The notes under the pieces are model-generated. The model saw nothing but the letters and a program-made list of their open reading frames with translations, ran no database searches and had not been told where the DNA came from. Below, piece after piece: positions 20,569-30,941 of a DNA stretch of 64,000 bases. Source of the stretch: Saprospiraceae bacterium (GTDB lineage: Bacteria; Bacteroidota; Bacteroidia; Chitinophagales; Saprospiraceae); NCBI GenBank assembly GCA_020628095.1, contig JAHDFP010000010.1, positions 62,001 to 126,000 on the forward strand. The letters are read 5' to 3'. How positions within the stretch are numbered: position 1 is the first letter of the stretch; the number at the start of each line of letters is the position of its first letter. The position numbers were made by a program, and so were the translations under genes.

Positions 20569-21081
20569 ATGAAACCCTATTTACTCATCGCTTTACTTTT
20601 AGTAGGATATGGACTGTCGGCGCAACAGTGGACGGTAGACGATGTTCCGCAATACAAGGATTTTGATGATTTTGAGAAGTATCTTCATCTCTCGGAGGAA
20701 TCAGATTCTGATACCACTTATCTGATAAATTTTTGGGCGACCTGGTGTAAGCCTTGTGTGGCGGAGTTGCCTTACATAGAAGCATTGGTAGAAAAGTATA
20801 AGGACAAAAAATATCGTAGTATCTTAGTAAGTCTTGATTTCGAACGACAAATAGAATCCCGACTTATTCCTTTTCTTAATAAAAACGATATACAATCAGA
20901 GGTTGTCTTACTTATGGATACCAAAGAGAGTCGATGGATAGATCGTGTAGATCCATCATGGTCTGGTGCCATACCGATTACCTTAATCTATAACAAGAAA
21001 GAAAGAAGATTTTTTGAGCAGTCTTTTCATTCGATAGAAGAATTGCAAGAAATCATTGAGCCCATGATGGATGAGCGGTGA
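20569..21081 (+). CDS. TlpA-like thioredoxin-fold protein
   Basis: INFWATWCKPCVAELPYIE. Confidence 0.88.
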   Translation: MKPYLLIALLLVGYGLSAQQWTVDDVPQYKDFDDFEKYLHLSEESDSDTTYLINFWATWCKPCVAELPYIEALVEKYKDKKYRSILVSLDFERQIESRLIPFLNKNDIQSEVVLLMDTKESRWIDRVDPSWSGAIPITLIYNKKERRFFEQSFHSIEELQEIIEPMMDER

Positions 21082-21145
21082 GCCAGTGAATAAGTTAGAG
21101 TCCATAATTCAAATAGGTATAATTTAAAACTTGAAAAATATTAAA

Positions 21146-21751
21146 ATGAAAAAAATAGTAGGAATAGGTCTTGTCTTAATGATGGGCTTCTTTGTTTTTA
21201 GTGCTTTCACGACGGCGCATAAGGGATATCATATCGGAGATGTAGCAGCTGATTTTAGTCTTAAGAATGTAGATGGTAAGATGGTGTCATTAGCTGATTT
21301 CGATGAGGCTAAAGGGTACATTGTCGTATTTACCTGTAACCATTGTCCGTATGCCGTGATGTACGAAGATAGACTAATAGAGCTACATAACGAATATGCT
21401 CCTAAAGGTTATCCAGTAGTTGCCATTAATCCTAATGATCCTGCTGCACAGCCTAAGGATAGTTATGAGTTGATGCAAGAAAGAGCGAAGGAAAAGGAAT
21501 TTCCTTTTGTTTACTTATTCGATGATGGGCAAAAGGTATATCCACAATATGGAGCGACTAAGACGCCTCATGTATTTTTGCTAGATGCAGAAAGAGTGGT
21601 CAAATATATCGGTGCGATAGATGATAGTCCTCGTGATGAGGCTGGCGTAGAGATCACATATCTAAGAGATGCGATAGATGCATTGAGCGCTGGTAAGAGT
21701 CCAGAGCCAGCAGAAACCAAGGCGATTGGCTGCTCTATCAAGAGTCTATAA
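21146..21751 (+). CDS. thioredoxin family / AhpC-TSA-like protein
   Basis: DFSLKNVDGKMVSLADF...VVFTCNHCPYAVMYEDRL. Confidence 0.85.
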   Translation: MKKIVGIGLVLMMGFFVFSAFTTAHKGYHIGDVAADFSLKNVDGKMVSLADFDEAKGYIVVFTCNHCPYAVMYEDRLIELHNEYAPKGYPVVAINPNDPAAQPKDSYELMQERAKEKEFPFVYLFDDGQKVYPQYGATKTPHVFLLDAERVVKYIGAIDDSPRDEAGVEITYLRDAIDALSAGKSPEPAETKAIGCSIKSL

Positions 21752-21851
21752 GTGGGCGTATTGACAAGAGATATTTCTGTAGTTTTATGTTCTCAATAAT
21801 TGAGAGATTTAAAATAATTTACTCAGGAATATTCTTGTATACTACATTCAC

Positions 21852-22328
21852 ATGCAATTAAGATTAATACTAATTATACTTATAGGTCTCGTTTCCTGCA
21901 AATCAGATAATACTGTATCATCTGGTCTGCAGGAACTTGATCTTATGAAATATGATCTCCCCATTAAGATCAAGGCACCCACTGACGCGGTCGTACAATC
22001 CGAAGACTTAGGATTCGTCAAAGATGTGACAATCAAGGGTGAAGGCAATTATTATATCCAAATCCAAAGCGGAGAGGCGACGACGACAGACAAAAAGCAA
22101 GTCAAAGAAAATCTACTGACCACAGTCAAAAACATGCGCTACTTCTCTAAAGTCGTTGAGGACTTCGAAAATGGTTTCATATATGAGAACAATCTGGGAG
22201 ACGATAATCTCAATTATGATTTCCGAGTCGTCAAAATACAAGGAGATAAGGAGTATATTTTTCAGAGGGGACTAATGGGTAAGTTCTCCTTAGAAGAGGT
22301 AAAACGAATGTACAAAGCAGTAGAATAG
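21852..22328 (+). CDS. hypothetical lipoprotein
   Basis: Lipobox LIGLVSCKSD. Confidence 0.6.
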   Translation: MQLRLILIILIGLVSCKSDNTVSSGLQELDLMKYDLPIKIKAPTDAVVQSEDLGFVKDVTIKGEGNYYIQIQSGEATTTDKKQVKENLLTTVKNMRYFSKVVEDFENGFIYENNLGDDNLNYDFRVVKIQGDKEYIFQRGLMGKFSLEEVKRMYKAVE

Positions 22329-22379
22329 CATAAATTACTCTACCACCTCATACATTCTCACTTTTATAATACCTCTGCA

Positions 22380-23285
22380 TTATTCACCGACAGGATTCAT
22401 CTTTTTATAATAAGTCCAGCTCGTTTCGTTAGGTTTGGAGTAGGTGCTCGGCGCGTGTCTATATTCGGGTTTTGTTTTCATGACGTAGTCGGTAAGTACT
22501 TTTGGCATTTCGTCATAGTTTCTTTCTGATAATTTGTAGCCTGCGCCCTGATACATCATCTTACCTGGACGTTGACCCATTTTCATCCAAGGTAGCCAAG
22601 GTCCAAATCTGGTCCAGGATATCGTGCAAGAAGTGGATAGGTCATCGGCATCGTTAAGCTCCTCCTCTGAGAAGAAAAATTGAAATAATTCGCAGGCTTC
22701 GTATAGATCAGATTGAGAGCTTTCTGGATAGTCTGCTACTTTCAGGGGAGAAGGATAGGTCAGCAATACATCAGCATTCATGCAGATCATATCGTCGCCA
22801 TACTTATTGTGATTGACCCCCCATTTTCCAAACCTTCCTTCGAGTTGAAAATTTTGATTTACTGGATCATTCCATACATGCAATACATCGACGGTCTTTT
22901 CTGTATATGGGTTATTGTATTTCTCCAGAACTTCTCCTGTTTCTTTATCCATATAGAGTAGAACCTCTCTGGTCAATAACTGATAAGCGCCGCCTTCCAT
23001 AGGTAATAATCTGGCAATGTTATACATCTCATAATCCATGAGGTGCTTGTCTCTTTCGCCTTCTACAAATCCGTATATAGAGCCGTTAGCATAGAATATA
23101 ACTTCTTCGGTTGTATCTAGAGATCCTCTTACTTTGGCAAAGGCTTTTAGATTATCCGCAGGATCATCTAAGTTAAGACCTAAAGAGTTAGTAGATGCTT
23201 TCTTGGTTGTAGTATCGGCCTGATTTTCTTTGCAGCCTAATAGCAGAAGGATAAGGCTTACAAGATAAATAGTTGTTTTCATCAT
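22380..23285 (-). CDS. DUF1838 family lipoprotein
   Basis: Lipobox LLLLGCKE; DPADNLKAFAKVRGSLD and YEMYNIAR typical of DUF1838. Confidence 0.7.
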   Translation of the reverse strand: MMKTTIYLVSLILLLLGCKENQADTTTKKASTNSLGLNLDDPADNLKAFAKVRGSLDTTEEVIFYANGSIYGFVEGERDKHLMDYEMYNIARLLPMEGGAYQLLTREVLLYMDKETGEVLEKYNNPYTEKTVDVLHVWNDPVNQNFQLEGRFGKWGVNHNKYGDDMICMNADVLLTYPSPLKVADYPESSQSDLYEACELFQFFFSEEELNDADDLSTSCTISWTRFGPWLPWMKMGQRPGKMMYQGAGYKLSERNYDEMPKVLTDYVMKTKPEYRHAPSTYSKPNETSWTYYKKMNPVGE

Positions 23286-23304
23286 AAGTATTGATTATAA
23301 AAAA

Positions 23305-23332
23305 GGCAAGTATAATAATTTATACTTGCCTC
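23305..23332 (-). terminator. Rho-independent terminator of the TonB-dependent receptor gene
   Basis: Perfect 12-bp stem AGGCAAGTATAA / TTATACTTGCCT, 4-nt loop, followed on the minus strand by a T-run. Confidence 0.8.
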
Positions 23333-23352
23333 AGTATGAAAAAACTTAGTAC

Positions 23353-26058
23353 TTAAAAATCGTATCCTAGGGTCAACAATACTCTTCTCGGAATTTGAAT
23401 TATTCCAAAGGTGAGTACGTCCGTATAGTTAGGATTATTTTGTTTCAATATAAGGGCATCATCTTCTGTGGTCGATGCCATAAGTTGCTGGACACCATTG
23501 CTATCGAATAGGTTCTTTACTCTGATGCCTAATCTTAGACCACTTCCATTACTGAGTCCAAATCTGTAATAGGCATTGGCGTTAGCTACAGTCAGGTCTG
23601 GGGTCTCTATTAGATTAAGAGCCGATGCATAGCGACCTGCATAAGTGACCATATCAAAAGATACACCATAAGACTTGGTATTATAACCAGCCACTAATGA
23701 GTATATCAGATTAGGTGTTCCCTGTACCTGATTACCAGATACGTCGATGACCTGATTACCTACAGAACCTTCTTTTTGGCTTGTTATAACATTTAATCCA
23801 AATAAATTATCAAGGTCTGCTTCTATAACTTCTGGTGTCGTATCATCTCCGTCATCATCGATTGTGCCTAGGGCTATCTCGAAACCGTTACCATCTGAGT
23901 CTGCTTTGTACTGCGAGTTTTGTAATGTCAATGATCCTCTCAAGATAAGACCCTTAACAGACTGAGGTGCATAGGTTAATTGGAGTTCTGCACCTGTAAC
24001 GGTGTTATCACCTACAGGGACAGGAATAAAGGTTTGGCCAGTGGTAGAATTAGGATTGAATACTACTGCGACTCTATTGTTGATCGTCGTATTAAATAAT
24101 CCGATATCCACACCAAGATCACCTAATCCGAATCTAGCCCCTATTTCTGTATTCCATACAATCTCATCTTTCTCTGGCAAAGGTGTATTAAGACCGACGG
24201 ATGGTAGTGAAAATGCTCTTACAAAACTACCATATATAGCCGTCCTGGGTGCTAAAAGATAATTAGCTCCGATAGACCCTGACCAATTAGAAAAATCTAG
24301 TTCGTTCTCATCAAGTTCTGCTGGATCATAATCCAATCCATCTATTTCTTCTGGATCATTATTGAAGAATCCTGTCATACGATCCCACCTGAAACCAACA
24401 TTCACACTTAACTTATCATTGAATACCATTTCGTCTCCTGCATAAAAAGCCAATACATTTTCTTCCTGATGAGAGGTTGTGCTAGAGAGAGAGAATACAT
24501 TAGGTGGAGGTGTTCCCGGAGGGCCAAACCAACCATAAGTCGGTCTAGGGTTGACATCGGCCGTATACCAGTGGAGTCCACCGAATCTGTCATACTTAGC
24601 TGCACTATAATATGAACCTACACTAAACAAATGTTTGGATGAACCACTCCCAGCACTGATCTGCAATCTGAGGTCATTTATTAGATCGCTGATGTCACCA
24701 TTAGAATTGGCATTCAATCTAAGAATTCTATCGCCCGCAGAATAGAAAGAAGAGAAAGTTACTTCGTTCTGATCTCTCCATCCGTAACTACTCATTCGGA
24801 ATTTTTCGACAAGTGTAATATTATCGGATAGTGTAATACTTGCGGTCAGACCACCAAGACCCCCTATGACTTCTTCTCTATTATCATCTGCTTGATTTTG
24901 CTTTATTTCATTGCCATTGACATCCAGTATAGGTTGTGTGAACTGTACTGGTGCAAAGGCACTTGTTCTGAGTGTAGACTCGAAATCTAACTGACTATTG
25001 TCGCCATAAAAAGTATTGCTGTTGTCCCATCCATCGGCTATTTCACCTTTACCTAGATCAAAAGGAGAATCAGTCAAGTTATTGAATTGGTTATTACTCA
25101 AAATTCCATAAACCATAAGATTGACAGCATCACCAAGATCAAATTCCACGTTAGCGCTGAATTGTCTACCCTTATCCTTTTGTGCCCATTCTTTGTATCC
25201 AGAATCTTGCATGATATAACCCCCTACACCGAATTTTATACCATCAGCAATAGGACCACCAACATTGAAATCTGCTCTATAATCAAGATCGCCTTCGGCT
25301 GGGTGTCCTTCATTCATTACATTATTCATATACGTGAAGGATACATTGCCTTCCATCTCATCACCTCCTCTTCTTTGTATCAAGTTGACAGCACCAGCAC
25401 CTGCGGCTCTTCCAAATAAAGTCGCACCGCTACCACGGACTACTTCGACTCTTTCGATACTATTATCAAATGCCAGATACTCAGTCTGACCAGCCGATCT
25501 AGAGGCAAATCCATTGAGTGGTAGCCCATCTAGCATTGTTGTTACATAAGTATTACCAGAAGGGAACCCTCTGATATTATATGACGCCTTTCTACCCTGA
25601 CTATTAGCGACAGTCACACCTGGAGAGTAAGCTAATGCTTCAGCCACAGATTCTGGCTGGATAGATTTTAGTTCTTCTTCTCCTATAGAGGTAATAGAAG
25701 TCGTGGATTGAATTTTTCTGATAGGTTGTCGTGTAGCAGTGACCACAATATCAGAGAAGCTAGTCACATCCTGAGATAAAGTCACACTCATGACATTCCC
25801 AGAACCGACTGTGATTTCTTGTGGCACATAACCGACGTAAGATATAGTTAGTATATCCCCATTGTTGGCATCGATACTAAAGTTTCCGTCTAAATCTGTA
25901 ATCACACCAGTATCAGCACCTTTTTTGATTACTGTAGCACCTGGTAGTGGTATACTATCTTCATCTTGTACGACACCACTGACGGATTGACCTTGCATAG
26001 ATAAACTGCTAATGCAAAGACCAAAAACCAAGAGAAAAATAGTTTTGAGTTTTTTCAT
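23353..26058 (-). CDS. TonB-dependent receptor with carboxypeptidase-like regulatory domain
   Basis: Signal peptide; SGVVQDEDSIPLPGATVIKKG; plug TTSITSIGEEELKSIQPESVAEAL; C-terminal F; ATG at 26058 preferred. Confidence 0.93.
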   Translation of the reverse strand: MKKLKTIFLLVFGLCISSLSMQGQSVSGVVQDEDSIPLPGATVIKKGADTGVITDLDGNFSIDANNGDILTISYVGYVPQEITVGSGNVMSVTLSQDVTSFSDIVVTATRQPIRKIQSTTSITSIGEEELKSIQPESVAEALAYSPGVTVANSQGRKASYNIRGFPSGNTYVTTMLDGLPLNGFASRSAGQTEYLAFDNSIERVEVVRGSGATLFGRAAGAGAVNLIQRRGGDEMEGNVSFTYMNNVMNEGHPAEGDLDYRADFNVGGPIADGIKFGVGGYIMQDSGYKEWAQKDKGRQFSANVEFDLGDAVNLMVYGILSNNQFNNLTDSPFDLGKGEIADGWDNSNTFYGDNSQLDFESTLRTSAFAPVQFTQPILDVNGNEIKQNQADDNREEVIGGLGGLTASITLSDNITLVEKFRMSSYGWRDQNEVTFSSFYSAGDRILRLNANSNGDISDLINDLRLQISAGSGSSKHLFSVGSYYSAAKYDRFGGLHWYTADVNPRPTYGWFGPPGTPPPNVFSLSSTTSHQEENVLAFYAGDEMVFNDKLSVNVGFRWDRMTGFFNNDPEEIDGLDYDPAELDENELDFSNWSGSIGANYLLAPRTAIYGSFVRAFSLPSVGLNTPLPEKDEIVWNTEIGARFGLGDLGVDIGLFNTTINNRVAVVFNPNSTTGQTFIPVPVGDNTVTGAELQLTYAPQSVKGLILRGSLTLQNSQYKADSDGNGFEIALGTIDDDGDDTTPEVIEADLDNLFGLNVITSQKEGSVGNQVIDVSGNQVQGTPNLIYSLVAGYNTKSYGVSFDMVTYAGRYASALNLIETPDLTVANANAYYRFGLSNGSGLRLGIRVKNLFDSNGVQQLMASTTEDDALILKQNNPNYTDVLTFGIIQIPRRVLLTLGYDF

Positions 26059-26110
26059 TATGTATAAATTTAATTTTAAGAACAACCCAATATAATTAAT
26101 TAATAAGATT

Positions 26111-26133
26111 AATAGTTAATTAATTTAACTATT
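26111..26133. promoter_or_regulatory. operator palindrome site 1 (AATAGTTAA-TTAAT-TTAACTATT)
   Basis: Perfect 9-bp inverted repeat in the divergent promoter region between the TonB receptor and 26154 CDS. Confidence 0.75.
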
Positions 26134-26153
26134 TTAGACTAAATATTTTTTGA

Positions 26154-26666
26154 ATGGAATTGAAGTTGTTTCCAAAGCACACAGGAGTATGGGAGGGTAC
26201 TTATATTAGAATCAATCCCGATGGATCAGTAAGAGATAAGTGGAACTCACGACTTACCATTAGATTTGAAGGACCTAAAGATTATCATCAGGTCAATGAA
26301 TATATGTGGTCCGATGGTCATTATGAATGCCATGATTTTGGAGTCTGCCAGTTCAATGACAAAAATGAATTGATCTTTGATAATCCAAGAATCACAGGTA
26401 AGGCATGGGAAACACAGAATAGTGTTGTACTGACATGGACTTATAAAGACAGGCCTGGTTCCAGTCTATATGAAATAATCGACCTCATAGGACCAGAGGA
26501 CAAACATCGCATCAGGGTATGGAAGTGGGCACAGGATGATGAGTTCCAAGGGCTGACTATGATAGATGAGAGACAAGTAAAAACAGAATCGCAAATAGAT
26601 CCAAAATTCTGGGAAGAATTGCCAATCAAAAGAACCAATGGTCAACCATCAAGATCAGACAAATAG
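26154..26666 (+). CDS. DUF3598-like calycin protein
   Basis: GVWEGTYIRINPDGSVRDKWNSRLTIRFEGPKDYHQVNEYMW... pattern. Confidence 0.55.
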   Translation: MELKLFPKHTGVWEGTYIRINPDGSVRDKWNSRLTIRFEGPKDYHQVNEYMWSDGHYECHDFGVCQFNDKNELIFDNPRITGKAWETQNSVVLTWTYKDRPGSSLYEIIDLIGPEDKHRIRVWKWAQDDEFQGLTMIDERQVKTESQIDPKFWEELPIKRTNGQPSRSDK

Positions 26667-26675
26667 CAAGGAGAC

Positions 26676-27938
26676 ATGGGAATGACTATAACAGAAAAGA
26701 TAATGGCCTCACAGAGCGGGCGTGATAAAGTAAGGCCTGGTGAGTTGGTATGGGTGGATGTGGAATCTGTTATGACGATGGACTACCTTGGCAAAACTTG
26801 TTTTGATAAATTCAGGTCTCTTGGCAAGACAGATGTTTTTGACAAGAATAAGGTGATCTGTGTCTCAGATCATCTAGTGCCGCCTCCTAATCAAAAATTT
26901 GCCACGATGCTCAATGAGTGGCGCGAAGTGGTCAAGGCTCATGACATCACATATTTTTATGACCTAGGGAGACAGGGTATTGCGCATCAGATTATGGTGG
27001 AGCAGGGACATGTATTGCCAGGTAAGGTGAGCATCGGTACAGATTCTCATGCGAATACTTATGGAGCTGTGGGAGCTGTGGGCAATGCTGTGGGTGTTAC
27101 TGATGCGGCAGTGGCTATGGCTACAGGGAAGGCTTGGTTTAGAGTACCCAGCTCTGTAAAGTTTCATATTACTGGCGAATGGCAACCCTATATTATGGCC
27201 AAGGATTTGTCTCTGCATATCATGGGTATGATGCACTGGAATGGTCATCTTATATATAAGACCTTAGAGTTTTGTGGACCCGCGATAGACGCGCTTAGCG
27301 TAGCTGGACGAATGACACTTTGTAATATGACCGTTGACTTAGGTGCTAAGAATGGAATAGTCGCACCTGATGTTAAGACACAGGAATATCTTAAAGATAT
27401 TGCCAAAGGAGATTGGGATATGCTCGCATCAGATGATGATGCAGAATATGAAGCGGTCTATGAGATCGATGTAAGTCAGCTAGGACCGACGGTTGCTTTG
27501 CCTGATAAGCTGGATGACACATTGCCTGTAGAAAAAGTGACAGGCAGAAAATTCAATAAAGCCTTTGTGGGCACATGTACTAACGGACGCCTAGAAGACT
27601 TAGCGATCATGGCTGATATACTTCAGGATAGGCAAATACACAGAGATGTCAATATGATTGTCGTGCCCGCTTCTCAGGGGGTTTATCTAGAAGCACTGCG
27701 TGCTGGATATTTAGAGACTTTGATATTAGCTGGTGCGGCTATAGATACGCCAAGTTGTGCGGCTTGTGCAGGCATACACACGGGCGTAGCTGGAGACGGT
27801 GATATCGTATTAAGTGCGGGCAACAGAAACATGAAAGGTCGTATGGGCAGTAAGAATGCAGAAATTTATCTCACCTCTCCAGCAGTGGTTGCAGCATCTG
27901 CGATCTATGGAGAGATTACTGATCCTAGAACATTATAA
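26676..27938 (+). CDS. aconitase/3-isopropylmalate dehydratase large-subunit family (divergent paralogue)
   Basis: GTDSHANTYGAVGAVGNAVGVTD; FVGTCTNGR; PSCAACAG Fe-S ligands; NRNMKGRMG. Confidence 0.88.
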   Translation: MGMTITEKIMASQSGRDKVRPGELVWVDVESVMTMDYLGKTCFDKFRSLGKTDVFDKNKVICVSDHLVPPPNQKFATMLNEWREVVKAHDITYFYDLGRQGIAHQIMVEQGHVLPGKVSIGTDSHANTYGAVGAVGNAVGVTDAAVAMATGKAWFRVPSSVKFHITGEWQPYIMAKDLSLHIMGMMHWNGHLIYKTLEFCGPAIDALSVAGRMTLCNMTVDLGAKNGIVAPDVKTQEYLKDIAKGDWDMLASDDDAEYEAVYEIDVSQLGPTVALPDKLDDTLPVEKVTGRKFNKAFVGTCTNGRLEDLAIMADILQDRQIHRDVNMIVVPASQGVYLEALRAGYLETLILAGAAIDTPSCAACAGIHTGVAGDGDIVLSAGNRNMKGRMGSKNAEIYLTSPAVVAASAIYGEITDPRTL

Positions 27939-27959
27939 TTTATTGATTTTGTTTTTGAA

Positions 27960-29297
27960 ATGAGAAGAAGAGACTTCATAAGGAATTCTATAGGGGCTTG
28001 TTCAGCAACGGTCTTGTTGGGTGGGTGTTCTTCTAGGATGGATACGGAGTTTATTATTCTTGGTGGTGGAATATCTGGGCTGTATCTGGGATTATTGTTG
28101 CAGGATGAGGGAAAAGATTTTATGGTCCTAGAAGGTAGTCCTCGTATAGGTGGCAGATTATATAAGCACCCGGTTATCAATAGAGAAGTCGGTGGTCGTG
28201 GAATAGGTGATAAATATGTAGAAGTCATGAAATTGGTTGAGCGATTTGGTATAGAGCTTATTGATATTACTCCTTATATGAATAATCCGCGATCCATCTA
28301 TTATAATAACACGCTGCATCCAAGTTGGGAAGATAGAACCACTAACCCTTCATTACTTGAGTTTACTCAGAAAGGAGATGTTACTTTAGAGGCTCTTGAC
28401 GAATGGCATAAGCATCCAGATTGGGATATACCTTATGCAGAATATCTTATGCGTAATGGTACTAGTGAAGAAGCCTTGGACATTATTAATATCGCCACTA
28501 ATTATAACGACGTATATTCTACTTCCGTTATGAATAGTCTTCACAGCCGAGCCTTCCGAAAGTTCAACGGATCCAAAATAATTTACAATTTCAAATCAGG
28601 CTCATCAGCTTTGATAGAGGCTATGGCAGATTCATATTCTGATCGTATTCATACAGACAAGTTTGTACAACAAATTGTATCTAGTGACGACTACGTAGAA
28701 GTAAAATGTGAAGACAACACAACGTATAGGGCCAAGACGGTCATAAGTACCTTGCCTTTCAGCACATTGCGAAGAGTAGATATCGACGCCCCATTAGGAG
28801 AGAATCAAAAGAGAGCAATTAGTGAATTAGGATATACCAATATCACCCAAATCCATCTTAATGCAACTGAAAAATACTGGGAAGAAGACGATACGGCACT
28901 TTCAATGTGGACAGACACACCGATAGAAAGAATCATGGATATGAACCCAAGTCCTAACAAGGCAGAAATCGTCTGTTGGGTTAATGGCAAAGGAACGGCA
29001 TTTTTTGATAATATGACGGATAAAGAGATTGCTGATTATACTATAAAAACGATTAATAAAATAAGACCCGCCTCAGAAGGGAAACTGGAATATGTGGGGA
29101 CGCATAGCTGGGGAAATTATAAATATAATAAGGGTGCTTATGCTGAATTCTTAGCTGGTCAGACTAAATTATTTACTGATATGATAAGACCTGCTGGCAG
29201 GATACATTTTGCGGGAGAGCATACCGCTCATTTTTCTCGTGGGATAGAGGGCGCAGCAGAGTCGGCTGTCAGGGTGTTCAAAGAATTAACTGTCTAA
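27960..29297 (+). CDS. FAD-dependent amine-oxidase-like flavoprotein with Tat/lipobox-like leader
   Basis: RRRDFIRN...LLGGCSS; FIILGGGISGLYLGLLLQDEGKDFMVLEGSPRIGGR; C-term HFAGEHTAHFSRGIEGAAESA. Confidence 0.85.
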   Translation: MRRRDFIRNSIGACSATVLLGGCSSRMDTEFIILGGGISGLYLGLLLQDEGKDFMVLEGSPRIGGRLYKHPVINREVGGRGIGDKYVEVMKLVERFGIELIDITPYMNNPRSIYYNNTLHPSWEDRTTNPSLLEFTQKGDVTLEALDEWHKHPDWDIPYAEYLMRNGTSEEALDIINIATNYNDVYSTSVMNSLHSRAFRKFNGSKIIYNFKSGSSALIEAMADSYSDRIHTDKFVQQIVSSDDYVEVKCEDNTTYRAKTVISTLPFSTLRRVDIDAPLGENQKRAISELGYTNITQIHLNATEKYWEEDDTALSMWTDTPIERIMDMNPSPNKAEIVCWVNGKGTAFFDNMTDKEIADYTIKTINKIRPASEGKLEYVGTHSWGNYKYNKGAYAEFLAGQTKLFTDMIRPAGRIHFAGEHTAHFSRGIEGAAESAVRVFKELTV

Positions 29298-29299
29298 AT

Positions 29300-29824
29300 A
29301 TGATAAAAGGAACTTGCTGGGTCGCGGATGACTATGTTATGGCATACAATATTATTGTACAGGAATATTGGACGTCGCCTATAGATAAGTTAGAAAATAG
29401 TAAGTGGGTTATGGCTGGCGTACATGAGGACTTCAATAAAGAAAATGGCTTTAAGGATTGTGGATATACATTCATAGTCGCGGGGCATAATTTTGCGGGA
29501 GGTGGGAAGAGTATAGAGCACGTTATTGCTGGACTTATGGGGGCGGGTATACAGGCGGTATTTGCGACAAGTTTTGCCAGATTACAATTTAGGAATGCCA
29601 TTAATTATGGATTGCCTTTTATTACGAGCCCTGATATAGATAAGAAATGTAAGACGGGCGATACCTTAGAGTATGATCCAGAAAGTGGAATAATAAAGAA
29701 CTTGAGCCAAGACCTTAGTTTTGAATCCATTCCGACTCCACCATTTGTATCAGAAGTTGCACAGGCTGGTGGACTTATGAATTATGTCAAAGAAAAAATA
29801 GCGAAAGGAGAAGCCATAGGATAG
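29300..29824 (+). CDS. 3-isopropylmalate dehydratase small-subunit-like protein (divergent)
   Basis: FIVAGHNFAGGGKSIEHV...ATSFARLQFRNAINYGLP. Confidence 0.8.
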   Translation: MIKGTCWVADDYVMAYNIIVQEYWTSPIDKLENSKWVMAGVHEDFNKENGFKDCGYTFIVAGHNFAGGGKSIEHVIAGLMGAGIQAVFATSFARLQFRNAINYGLPFITSPDIDKKCKTGDTLEYDPESGIIKNLSQDLSFESIPTPPFVSEVAQAGGLMNYVKEKIAKGEAIG

Positions 29825-29825
29825 T

Positions 29826-30590
29826 ATGAAGAAAAATTTATTAAAGGAAAAAATAAGTAACGGTATTGCCACGTATGGCGTTATATCTCCTACGACTGAT
29901 CCTATTATATGCGAGTATATTGGTCTCAATAGCTATGACTATTATATGATAGATGGTGAGCACGGTCCGATTACTAGTGCTGTAGTACCTAATCTGGTAA
30001 GAGCCTGTGAAAATGTGGGTTGTACACCGCTCGCTAGAATCCGTAGTGTCGATACAAAGTTAATATTACAATATATGGATGTGGGTGTCATGGGCGTTAT
30101 GATGCCGACTATAGATGATGTAGATGATGTAAGAAGGCTGGTCGACGCTATCAAGTATCCTCCGATGGGCCAGAGAGGATTAGGTCCTGTCAGAGCTGCG
30201 GATTATATGCAAGGACCGCATACACAAGAACAGTATGTCCAATTTGCCAATCAAGAAACAATGGTATTACCGCAAGTAGAGTCACTAGCCTGTGTAGATA
30301 ATCTGGAAAAATTATGTGCGATAGAGGGTGTAGATGGCTTTATAGTAGGGCCTAGAGATCTGGCGATGTCCATGGGATATTACGATGGTCCTAATCATCC
30401 AGAGGTCAAAGAAATGTTAGATAGAATATTTAAGACTATCCTGGATAATGGTAAATTTTTTGGAACAGTGGCGGGTACAGCGGAGAAAGCACAAGAGCTT
30501 ATAGATAAGGGAGCTATGATGATATTGAACTCTGTCCAAGGACTAATAAAAACATCGTCCAAAGCCTTTTTAAAAAACAAACATTCATAA
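29826..30590 (+). CDS. HpcH/HpaI aldolase/citrate lyase family protein
   Basis: YDYYMIDGEHGPIT...VMMPTIDDVDD...GQRGLGPVRAADY...VDGFIVGPRDLAMSMGY. Confidence 0.9.
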   Translation: MKKNLLKEKISNGIATYGVISPTTDPIICEYIGLNSYDYYMIDGEHGPITSAVVPNLVRACENVGCTPLARIRSVDTKLILQYMDVGVMGVMMPTIDDVDDVRRLVDAIKYPPMGQRGLGPVRAADYMQGPHTQEQYVQFANQETMVLPQVESLACVDNLEKLCAIEGVDGFIVGPRDLAMSMGYYDGPNHPEVKEMLDRIFKTILDNGKFFGTVAGTAEKAQELIDKGAMMILNSVQGLIKTSSKAFLKNKHS

Positions 30591-30602
30591 ATAAAAGATA
30601 AA

Positions 30603-30914
30603 ATGTCAGCACTGGTTGTATTATTTAATTTGAAAGACGCGGAGGCCAAAGAAAAATATGAGGCATGGGCTAAGACGACTGATGTTCCTACAGTCAAGCA
30701 ACTCTCATCCGTTAATGATTTCAGAGTGTATAGATTGAATGCTATAATGGGTACAGAAGAAAAACCACCTTATCAATATTGTGAAGTTATTGATATCAAT
30801 GATATGGCCAAATTGGGCGAAGAGGTAGCCACAGAAACAATGAAACGTGTTGCACAGGAATTTCAAGAATTTGCAGACAGCCCGATGTTTATAGTATCAG
30901 AACAATTTGCTTAG
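30603..30914 (+). CDS. REDY/HapK-like small protein
   Basis: 103 aa; VVLFNLKDAEAKEKYEAWAKTTDVPTVKQLSSVNDFRVYRL...YQYCEVIDI. Confidence 0.5.
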   Translation: MSALVVLFNLKDAEAKEKYEAWAKTTDVPTVKQLSSVNDFRVYRLNAIMGTEEKPPYQYCEVIDINDMAKLGEEVATETMKRVAQEFQEFADSPMFIVSEQFA

Positions 30915-30941
30915 TCAGCGAAAATTGCAAATGCAAACTAA

